Source of the DNA: Methanosarcinales archaeon | Lineage (GTDB): Archaea; Halobacteriota; Syntropharchaeia; Alkanophagales; Methanospirareceae | Direction of reading: 5' to 3' | Assembly (NCBI GenBank): GCA_025464585.1 | Contig: JAODGL010000059.1 | Span: 1 to 6,141 of the forward strand | Length of the DNA: 6,141 bases | Part shown: in pieces, positions 1 to 5,588 of the stretch | Layout of the letters: every line of letters starts with the position of its first letter | Position numbering within the stretch: the first letter of the stretch is position 1 | The notes under the pieces: model-generated | Seen by the model: the letters and a program-made list of their open reading frames with translations, nothing else | What the model was told of the DNA's origin: nothing | Databases searched by the model: none | Translations under genes and position numbers: made by a program

Positions 1-1
1 A

Positions 2-397
2 AGGGCGAAGAATGTCATTGGAACGCCGCAGGGCGGTGTCATATCTCCCCTTTTAGCCAATATATATCTGCACTACTTCGATGAAAGGATGGCAGAATTC
101 GGCTATGAGGTGGTTAGATATGCAGATGATTTCTTGGTGCTCTGTGGTAGCGAAGAGGAGGCAGAAGAGGCATTACTTCACGTAAAAGAAATCTTAGAGG
201 AGCTGGAACTTACGCTACATCCGCAGAAAACAAAGATAAAGAACTTCTCAGAGGGCGTTGATTTTCTCGGATTTACGGTTTACGTCTGCCACAAAGTGCC
301 ACGAAAAGAGGCTGTCAAGAAATACAAGGAGGCAGTCAGGCGTGCTACGCGTAGAAACCTGCCGATTAATCTTGAAATGGTGATTCAGAGCCTCTAA
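2..397 (+). CDS. Group II intron-type reverse transcriptase, C-terminal part; truncated at both ends of what is visible
   Basis: The open frame runs from the window edge (first full codon at base 2) to a TAA at 395-397, giving 131 residues, so the true start lies outside. Residues 7-21 carry the RT-4 type block with GTPQGG followed by ISPLLANI. Residues 40-43 are YADD, whose two aspartates bind the catalytic metals of the polymerase. Residues 88-91 are FLGF, the RT-7 block. The basic stretch at residues 100-120 matches the start of the thumb region in LtrA-like intron proteins. In such proteins this is normally followed by an NPxxRGW-type maturase segment and often an endonuclease domain. Here the frame stops first, and neither of the other two + frames resumes a recognisable maturase segment before base 471. 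It is therefore probably a remnant unable to support splicing. A DGR or retron RT is less likely, given the GTPQGG and FLGF context. The gene converges with the - strand broken gene that ends at 472. Confidence 0.85.
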   Translation, partial: RAKNVIGTPQGGVISPLLANIYLHYFDERMAEFGYEVVRYADDFLVLCGSEEEAEEALLHVKEILEELELTLHPQKTKIKNFSEGVDFLGFTVYVCHKVPRKEAVKKYKEAVRRATRRNLPINLEMVIQSL

Positions 398-471
398 AGA
401 GAAGAGGAAGAGCTACAACAGCAATCGGCGTATATCAAATGCGTTTTTACCCCTCCTTTATTAAGCACATT

Positions 472-1635
472 CTAATCATCCACCTCTTCACCCGCAGCAA
501 GGATAGCGGTCTTCAACGGCTTAACCTTCCTGTACACCTCCTGTGGTGTTTTCTTCTCACCATCCACTACCAGAAGGTCGTTCTCAATGGATATACCAAA
601 AAGTCTCTCGTTCTCCTTCAAGTAAGGCAAAATAAGCTCCCAATCTTCTGACGTTAGGATTGAGAATTCACCACCGTTTAACTGGTCATCTACCAGCTTG
701 CAATGCGGGTCTCTTATATAAATCGCACCGCCCGATGCAAGTGAAAACAGATTTGAACCCGGGTATGGCGTATCCTGTTCTTTGAAATTACCTTTATCAT
801 CGGGTTCAAGCCCGTTCACCACTACAAAGCCACCACCATTTAGTGGGTCGCCAGCCATGAACGATTCTGCTAAATAATCAAGACATGTCCCATTTATCAC
901 CACACGCGGTTTTCCTACTGCATTTATAAGCGGTCTGCCAGCCGCGTTTCCCAATACGTACGCTTCCCCGCCTTTTGCTCCATACATGAACGTCTGCCCG
1001 ACATCACCGAATACCACGAGCTTCCCTCGCTTCAATATCTGTCCGAGCTGGTCCTGCCCGTTTCCGTGTATGTAAAGCTCTGCACCGTCCATAGACGAGC
1101 CGAGATAATCACCGGGGCTATCATAAACGTCAATCCTCACACCTGTTGTATGAGGACCCAATCCCGAGCCACAAAAACGCTGCCCCCGTGCATTATACAC
1201 AATGAATCGCTTCCAGCCCATCTTATAAGCCTTTACGAGAAGTCTTGCAACACTTTCTTCTCCTTCGGGTGGAAACTCCGCCGCATTCTCTATCAAAACA
1301 TCTTCTCCTCTCCCTGGTGGTCTTAAACAATCCTTATTCGACCAGCAGATGCGATGATAGATACCCCCGCTTTTTGCCTCTATCGTCGGTGTCGCATCAA
1401 ATATCTTATGAAGTGCTTCTTTTACTATCTGGACTATCGAACTCCTCTTTTTAGTGCCCGCGTCATACCTGCGGTCGTTAAAGAGCGTTAAACCCTCTAT
1501 CACAATCGCTTTACAGGAGGTGTGATGCTTATTCCCATCCCCTTTCTCTCTTCCTCCTTCTTCTTTCTCCCCTCTTCCCCGTTCGCATACTTCGTAAGCT
1601 CTGACACAGTCCATCGCAGCATATCCCAGTCCCAT
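472..1635 (-). CDS. GXGXG beta-helix domain protein; C-terminal half of the broken fused gene
   Basis: The open frame has 387 codons and ends at TAG (472-474). Its ATG at 1635 lies inside the amidotransferase frame. Residues 1 to about 40 are out-of-frame purine-tract translation (GRGEKEEGGREKG), so homologous protein begins near residue 42 at KAIVIEGLTLF. From about residue 145 to 325 there is a right-handed beta-helix with regularly spaced glycines of the GltB C-terminal (COG0070) type: GDYLGSSMDGAELYIHGNG, GQDQLGQILKRGKLVVFGD, GQTFMYGAKGGEAYVLGNA, then an AGDPLNGGGFVVVNG turn. Residues 53-65 (NDRRYDAGTKKRS) and 105-125 form the linker typical of amidotransferase-GXGXG fusions as I know them. 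This half is undamaged and could be translated alone, but I see no convincing start and ribosome site upstream of residue 42. The beta-helix has no catalytic residues of its own; in glutamate synthase it holds the enzyme together. Confidence 0.72.
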   Translation of the reverse strand: MGLGYAAMDCVRAYEVCERGRGEKEEGGREKGDGNKHHTSCKAIVIEGLTLFNDRRYDAGTKKRSSIVQIVKEALHKIFDATPTIEAKSGGIYHRICWSNKDCLRPPGRGEDVLIENAAEFPPEGEESVARLLVKAYKMGWKRFIVYNARGQRFCGSGLGPHTTGVRIDVYDSPGDYLGSSMDGAELYIHGNGQDQLGQILKRGKLVVFGDVGQTFMYGAKGGEAYVLGNAAGRPLINAVGKPRVVINGTCLDYLAESFMAGDPLNGGGFVVVNGLEPDDKGNFKEQDTPYPGSNLFSLASGGAIYIRDPHCKLVDDQLNGGEFSILTSEDWELILPYLKENERLFGISIENDLLVVDGEKKTPQEVYRKVKPLKTAILAAGEEVDD

Positions 1636-2069
1636 TCTTTAACTCCTCTTCTCAAGAACTCGAATAATGTTTGGGGACTCCTCAATTCTGCCTCTATCTT
1701 TTCTCTTTGCTTATCACTATCCGGAGGTGGTGTGACCTCTCTTGTAAAATCGCAATGTGTCTGATACTCCGGTGTTTTCACCACTTCACCGAACTTATTG
1801 GTGCATACGAGTGTCTTCTTATCGCTTCCTCTTATTGAGAATATGAACGCACCACCATCGGTATAGCTCCCGCCTCGTGCATTCCAGTACTTATCTGCGA
1901 CAGCAAGGAATCTCTTATCCTCCTCGTATAAACTCTTAAGTGTTGCATCTATCGCCTGCTTTTCCGACCCGATGAGCCCTATCTGAACATCATCATCTTC
2001 TACAAGTGCAAATACCTGCGGTCTCAGCATAGAGGTGTCCGTTATTCCAATCAACTGGAAATAGTTCTC
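1500..2069 (-). pseudogene. Amidotransferase C-terminal segment of the broken fused gene
   Basis: The segment starts directly after the in-frame TAA with ENYFQ and runs 190 codons including its stop (TGA, 1500-1502). A TTG at 2054 is the first possible non-ATG start, but I see no good ribosome site and regard it as an artefact. Counted from that TTG, ITDTSMLRPQVFAL (residues 3-16) and YWNARGGSYTDGGAFIF (57-72) belong to the second half of the glutamate synthase-type amidotransferase domain. The segment ends in a helical stretch rich in Trp and Leu (130-157). The last roughly 26 residues are low-complexity Lys/Glu/Arg sequence followed by frame-shifted codons, so true homology ends near base 1582. 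It is in the same frame as the segment upstream of the TGA. Confidence 0.78.
1538..1580 (-). repeat. Uninterrupted 43-base purine tract at the frame change
   Basis: All bases on the - strand (the coding strand of the broken gene) are A or G over 43 positions, rich in GAAG and GGAGG-like units. The tract encodes a charged linker between the amidotransferase and GXGXG domains in whichever frame is read: Lys/Glu/Arg-rich in the upstream frame, Arg/Gly/Glu-rich in the downstream one. The frame must shift by -1 (equivalent to a one-base deletion or two-base insertion) somewhere around here for the two domains to join. Such tracts are prone to slippage and to base-calling error. Confidence 0.85.
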
Positions 2070-2099
2070 TTAAGGCTCATTTCTCGCAATTATAAAGAA

Positions 2100-3052
2100 T
2101 CAGGGTCCGTCAGGCGAGCCATGTATGTGCGTGGTCTGTATGGCGCGGTATATCTTCTGTTTTTCCGGCGGTAGCATATCAAAGTCAAGTTCAGTCGTGG
2201 GCGCCATCGCCTCGATAATATACTCCAGCGGGTAGTTATACTTCCTGTTTAGCAGGTCGAACAACAGAACAGAAACCTCTGTATCGGTCAGGAATAGAGG
2301 ATGTCTGCCTCGCTGTTCAAGATATTCCACTACGGAATGATAGTTAGCAAAATCTCCATTGTGAACGAGTGCTTCATGCATGCCCATGAATGGATGTGCG
2401 CCGCCCGGATGCCAGACCCTACCTTTTGTGGGATACCGCTGATGTGCAATCCAGACATGAGCGCGGAAATTTTCAAGTTTATAGTATCTTACTATGTCCT
2501 CTGCATAACCAACTATCTTTAATATCATCATATCCCTGCCGTGCGAGAGCACAAACGCCCTCTTCTCGCCGAGTGAAGCATAGAACCTCGTATTGATTTT
2601 GAAACTATTCTGGTAGATGAACTCGTCTTCTGCCCTTCTTCTGTCCATATCCGCCAATTTATTTTCCCTTATGAACCTATCAAGCACATCCTCCTTAACC
2701 CGGACAAAATACCGCCATACATCTGGTGGCTTTAGCTCTAAACCCGGTATCTTACGATAATCTGAAACGGTTGGTATCCTTTCTGACTTATCAACGTCCA
2801 TTAAAGGCGTTATGAAACCCTCTTCTACCTCGCTGCGTGCTTCCGGGTCGAGTAATGCTATCAGTAGCAGATAATCATCTTTAAGTATTGACCTTGAAAC
2901 GCCGAGGTCTTCATGTGAAAGTCCAACTGCCGCGATACCTCCTCCTTTTCCGTTACCACGATTATGCATCCGGATAGCAGGTTCAAATATGTGCTTACCT
3001 TTGACCGGAATCGTGGATGCGAAACCGACGACTCGGATTTATATATTCTCAT
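2100..3052 (-). pseudogene. Amidotransferase N-terminal segment of the broken fused gene (ends at in-frame TGA)
   Basis: This is a class II (Ntn-type) glutamine amidotransferase segment. Counting from the internal ATG at 2969 (289 residues to the TGA), the conserved marks are RGNGKGGG at 4-11, AHQRYPT at 175-181 (the arginine that binds glutamine), GGAHPF at 189-194, HNGD at 203-206 (oxyanion-hole asparagine and glycine) and TDTEVSV at 228-234 (the aspartate contacting the substrate amino group). Homologous sequence extends upstream of that ATG in the same frame (VVGFAS, then about 15 residues to RMHNRG) until a TAA at 3039-3041, so the ATG at 2969 is not the original start. The likely original start is the ATG at 3052, one base out of frame. 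The nucleophilic cysteine expected just before the VVGFAS stretch is absent as read. Even if translated, this piece should not hydrolyse glutamine. Confidence 0.8.
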
Positions 3053-3084
3053 ATTTTCCTTTCCCTCAAAAAAGGGTGGTTGAA

Positions 3085-3858
3085 TCAATACGCATAGACT
3101 CGCCCATAAGGTCGCTTTGAAACTGGCAACAGCTTAATGAACTCTTCACTCAGAATCTCCTTTTGCGAAATGCCCAAATCGAAATAATTGGTAAATTCAC
3201 GCACATACTTCTCTAAAATCTCCTCATCTTTATCTTCTAACTTCAGCACTCCCACTTCTTTCCCTAACTGATACTTCTCCACCTCGCCCCTTATATAAAT
3301 CACTCCACCGTGCATCCCGGTACCGATGAAATTTGCCTTGTGTGATACATTTCCGAGTCCAAGTAGGATAACAATTCCACCAGCCATGTATTCACCGAGG
3401 AAGTCCTGTGCAGTCCCGCCAATAACAAGAACAGGCTTCTTACCCGAATACCCCTTCATGTGCATCGCCGCTCTGTATCCAACACTGTCACGAATGAAAA
3501 TCTTTCCACCACGCATTGACATCCCCACTATATCGCCCGCTCTCCCTTCTACCATTATTTCCCCATCGTCCATTGTATTACCAACGCCGTCCTGTGCGTT
3601 ACCATGCACTATTATTCGATGTCCATTGAGGAAAGCACCTAAGTCGTTCCCTGGAGTGCCGAAGATTTCTATCTCTACTTTATTATCTGGATTTGGAGAA
3701 TAGAGCCTTGTTCCAATGTATCTTTGCCCATAAACGTTCCTCAGTATGATTCTCTCTGCACCTTCGAGCACACAATTCCTTATGGCGTCATTCAGTTCCT
3801 TGTGCGTCAGTTTAGATGCGTCTATTTCCATCTCGTTCACTTCTTCTCCTGTTTTCAT
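3085..3858 (-). CDS. gltB3: Archaeal-type glutamate synthase GXGXG subunit (domain 3)
   Basis: This is a free-standing GXGXG subunit (COG0070), the structural beta-helix partner of the amidotransferase and synthase subunits. Residues about 35-195 show the repeating glycine pattern: GTPGNDLGAFLNGHRIIVHGNA (67-88), GNTMDDGEIMVEGRAGD (93-109), GMSMRGGKIFIRDSVG (112-127), then GGTAQDFLGEYMAGGIVILLG (147-167). The last about 55 residues are a charged helical tail. Length (257 residues) is normal for the family. The ATG at 3858 is the longest start, but AGGAG at 3846-3850 sits five bases before a GTG at 3840, which may be the true start (251 residues). It ends at TGA. It follows gltB2 after a 209-base gap with its own putative promoter, and precedes the broken fused gene by 32 bases. 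Proteins of this fold in archaea have been labelled tributyrin esterase; nothing here supports that. FwdC-type formylmethanofuran dehydrogenase subunits share the fold, but the neighbours fit glutamate synthase. Confidence 0.85.
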   Translation of the reverse strand: MKTGEEVNEMEIDASKLTHKELNDAIRNCVLEGAERIILRNVYGQRYIGTRLYSPNPDNKVEIEIFGTPGNDLGAFLNGHRIIVHGNAQDGVGNTMDDGEIMVEGRAGDIVGMSMRGGKIFIRDSVGYRAAMHMKGYSGKKPVLVIGGTAQDFLGEYMAGGIVILLGLGNVSHKANFIGTGMHGGVIYIRGEVEKYQLGKEVGVLKLEDKDEEILEKYVREFTNYFDLGISQKEILSEEFIKLLPVSKRPYGRVYAY

Positions 3859-3894
3859 TTCATTATCTCTTTTATCACCACGTTATTAAAAACA

Positions 3895-3906
3895 AATATA
3901 TATTTC
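3895..3906 (-). promoter_or_regulatory. Putative archaeal TATA box for gltB3 and the downstream broken gene
   Basis: Read on the - strand, the spacer contains GAAATATATATT, an AT-rich alternation resembling an archaeal TATA box. Transcription would start some 25 bases downstream, near 3870-3875, leaving a short leader to either the ATG at 3858 or the GTG at 3840. A perfect 8-base palindrome, CTGATCAG (3911-3918), lies just upstream of the box and could be an operator half or chance. The placement makes sense because gltB2 ends upstream with a T-tract, so gltB3 needs its own promoter. Confidence 0.42.
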
Positions 3907-4045
3907 TAAACTGATCAGAGCTGAACAAGATCTACTGCCTGACAGACGCGCCTTTACTCAATTCAAAATATATCAGAGAATGCATAGGGCAGATGTCAAT
4001 GATCTTCAAGAATTATTCCTCAGTGCTCATAGGGAGATTAGCGAT

Positions 4046-4054
4046 AAAAAAAAA
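4046..4054 (-). terminator. Oligo(T) terminator after gltB2
   Basis: On the - strand nine consecutive T residues lie 13 bases after the gltB2 stop codon, within an AT-rich stretch. Archaeal RNA polymerase terminates at such T-tracts without needing a hairpin. It would end the gltB1-gltB2 transcript and separate it, at least in part, from gltB3. Confidence 0.5.
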
Positions 4055-4067
4055 TCATAAACGAAAA

Positions 4068-5588
4068 TCATTCTCCCGCACCTTTAACACCCAGCACATC
4101 AAGCTCCCACTCCTCCAGTCCAACCCCTCTCAAATGGTCTCTGTTCCCTCTCAGGCTCTCTATTGCATTTATTCCCATACCGCCGAGCATCTCTTTCATC
4201 TCCAGACTCCAGCCCCTCAGCAAGTTCACCAGGCGCCGTGATGCAATATCAGGATTTATCCGCTTCGCAAGGTAAGGGTCTTGCGTGCATATCCCCCAAT
4301 TGCATTTCCCGGTATAACACTTCTGGCATAGCGTGCAGCCCATTGCAACAAGAGCAGCAGTGCCTATGTAAACTGCATCTGCGCCGAGAGCTATTGCCTT
4401 AATCACATCTGCACTGCATCTTATTCCACCAGCGGCAATGATTGAACACCTGTTTCGTATGCCCTCTTCACGAAGCCTCTGGTCCACCGATGCAATCGCA
4501 AGTTCGATTGGTATGCCGACATTATCCCTTATTATCTTCGGTGCGGCGCCGGTCCCCCCTCTTAATCCATCCAGAGCTATTATATCTGCACCTGCACGAA
4601 CCATACCGGAAGCGATAGCCGCGGAATTGTGAACCGCAGCAATCTTCACACTCACGGGCTTCTCATAATTCGTAGCCTCCTTAAGCGCATAGATGAGTGT
4701 TGATAGGTCCTCTATTGAATAAATATCATGCTGTGGCGCTGGTGAAAGAGCATCTGTACCCTCAGGAATCATCCTCGTCTCTGCAATAGAACAAGAGACC
4801 TTCTCACCCGGTAGATGCCCACCTATACCCGGCTTCGCTCCCTGCCCTATCTTTATCTCCACAACAGCCGCGCAGTTCAAGTATTCGGCATCAACGCCAA
4901 ATCTACCAGATGCGCACTGCACAATCGCATTCCTCCCGTATTTCGCACGCAATTCTTTGGGAAGACCTCCTTCTCCTGTGTTAAAAAGAGTTCCATATTC
5001 AGAGGCGGCAATCGCAAGCGATTTAAACGCTTGATAGCTTATTGCACCATAAGACATTGCAGTGAAAAGGATTGGTGTCTCTATCATCACATTTGGCGGC
5101 ATCGCTGTTCTTATTTCCACATCTCCCAATTCTGACCATGACTCCAGAGCAAGAGTATCAGGTTTGCATCCCAGAAATGTTCTCAGTTCCATAGGCTCTC
5201 TTAACGGGTCTATGGAAGGATTTGTTACCTGTGAGGCGTTCAATACGAGATGGTCGAAGTAAACGCGATAAGGCTTGTCATTACCTCCTCCTGTGAGTAT
5301 AACGCCGCCAGTCTCCGCCTGTTTCGTCAGATCACTTATCCTCTCATCCGTCCAGCTATAATTAAGCTTATATGCAGACGGATTAGGTCTGACGCTCAAT
5401 GCATTCGTTGGGCAGAAGACAACGCATCTCTGGCAGCCTACGCATTTCTCCACATCTGAGAACATCCTGTCAAGTTCTTCGTCATACCGATGTGTCTCGA
5501 ATGCACATTGTCTCACGCAAACCTGGCACCGAATGCACTTCTCTTCCTTACGTTCAACCTCGAACTCAGGCAACAGATATGATTGCAT
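4068..5588 (-). CDS. gltB2: Archaeal-type glutamate synthase, FMN/Fe-S synthase subunit (domain 2)
   Basis: This subunit makes glutamate from 2-oxoglutarate and ammonia on an FMN-bearing TIM barrel (COG0069 type). The 506 residues open with two ferredoxin-like [4Fe-4S] motifs: C18, C21, C24, C28 and C49, C52, C55, C59 followed by proline. These would bring electrons from ferredoxin or a separate flavoprotein; no GltD-like partner is in the window. The barrel carries FTAMSYGAIS (175-184), NTGEGG (203-208), IGQGAKPGIGGHLPG (247-261), the DGLRGGTGAAP loop (340-350), the AAGGI strand end (384-388) and the GADAVYIGTAAL phosphate-binding region (401-412). Next is a cysteine set, C417, C420, C423, C428 and C433, expected to hold the cluster beside FMN. 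Length is normal for the archaeal form. The start is well supported: GAGGAGG at 5593-5599, four bases before the ATG, lies inside the end of gltB1, and the 23-base overlap implies coupled translation. It stops at TGA. A related possibility is N-methylglutamate synthase (MgsC-like), but the ferredoxin motifs favour archaeal glutamate synthase. Confidence 0.93.
   Translation of the reverse strand: MQSYLLPEFEVERKEEKCIRCQVCVRQCAFETHRYDEELDRMFSDVEKCVGCQRCVVFCPTNALSVRPNPSAYKLNYSWTDERISDLTKQAETGGVILTGGGNDKPYRVYFDHLVLNASQVTNPSIDPLREPMELRTFLGCKPDTLALESWSELGDVEIRTAMPPNVMIETPILFTAMSYGAISYQAFKSLAIAASEYGTLFNTGEGGLPKELRAKYGRNAIVQCASGRFGVDAEYLNCAAVVEIKIGQGAKPGIGGHLPGEKVSCSIAETRMIPEGTDALSPAPQHDIYSIEDLSTLIYALKEATNYEKPVSVKIAAVHNSAAIASGMVRAGADIIALDGLRGGTGAAPKIIRDNVGIPIELAIASVDQRLREEGIRNRCSIIAAGGIRCSADVIKAIALGADAVYIGTAALVAMGCTLCQKCYTGKCNWGICTQDPYLAKRINPDIASRRLVNLLRGWSLEMKEMLGGMGINAIESLRGNRDHLRGVGLEEWELDVLGVKGAGE

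Larger units (their letters stand above)
472..3052 (-). pseudogene. Broken fused gene: class II glutamine amidotransferase + GXGXG domain (glutamate synthase-related), four lesions
   Basis: Three open segments join into one gene of about 860 codons: amidotransferase N-part, amidotransferase C-part, then a GXGXG beta-helix. The first two are in the same frame, separated only by a TGA (2100-2102) and a TAA (2070-2072), and the nine residues between these stops (FFIIARNEP) continue the domain. The third lies in the -1 frame, entered in or near the purine tract at 1538-1580. A fourth lesion sits at the N-terminus: the start codon at 3052, preceded by a purine-rich GAGGGAAAGG sequence, leads out of frame unless one base is restored near 3034. 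The intact paralogue gltB1 in this window supports continuity, since its NGPF-TVIIA then LTD-LRPL pattern aligns with DGP-stop-FFIIA then ITD-LRPQ. The gene starts 32 bases after the gltB3 stop, so it was probably cotranscribed with it. It ends at TAG (472-474). Four lesions with a lost catalytic cysteine favour a recent pseudogene. Low-quality assembly is the main alternative. Confidence 0.82.
3890..4060 (+). other. Weak coding-like remnant in the spacer, + strand
   Basis: A + strand frame is open for 56 codons between TAA at 3887-3889 and TAA at 4058-4060. From 3911 it reads like ordinary soluble protein: charged, helical, with LIRAEQDLLPDRRAF near its beginning and ADVNDLQELFLSAHREI near its end. 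I do not recognise the family. The only in-frame ATG is at 3980, without a good ribosome site, so it would be a C-terminal scrap of a lost gene rather than a small gene. An open frame of this length can occur by chance in one of six frames, and the first codons overlap the putative gltB3 TATA box. Confidence 0.2.

Noticed and set aside
387..414. Hairpin CCTCT/AGAGG at the RT stop as a group II intron domain V or terminator
   Set aside because: Only five pairs with a seven-base loop, no AGC catalytic triad or bulge in domain V form, and no following T-run.
472..474. TAG at the end of the GXGXG half read through as pyrrolysine
   Set aside because: The protein is complete at this point, and the 24 codons that would follow (Cys- and Ser-rich, ending at another TAG) show no homology or sensible composition.
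439..651. Plus-strand open frames lying over the - strand gene cluster
   Set aside because: They are shadows of the GXGXG, amidotransferase and synthase genes, with composition unlike real proteins and no ribosome sites of note. The same holds for the other + strand frames between 1066 and 6077.
2100..2102. TGA read as tryptophan or selenocysteine
   Set aside because: gltB1, gltB2 and gltB3 in the same window all end at TGA at family-typical C-termini, so TGA works as a stop here. A TAA follows ten codons later and cannot be explained the same way. The position fits an aromatic residue, not a known selenocysteine site.
3064..3080. CCCTTTTTTGAGGG between gltB3 and the broken gene as a terminator
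   Set aside because: The stem is only four pairs and the GAGGG arm is better explained as part of the ribosome site for the start at 3052.
3085..3858. Formylmethanofuran dehydrogenase subunit C (FwdC) or tributyrin esterase
   Set aside because: It shares the GXGXG fold with FwdC, but no other Fwd genes are present and the neighbours are glutamate synthase subunits. No esterase serine motif is visible.
3911..3918. CTGATCAG as a nitrogen-regulator (NrpR) operator
   Set aside because: The known methanogen operators are spaced GGAA...TTCC-type dyads; none is found near the gltB3 promoter. An 8-base palindrome alone is weak.
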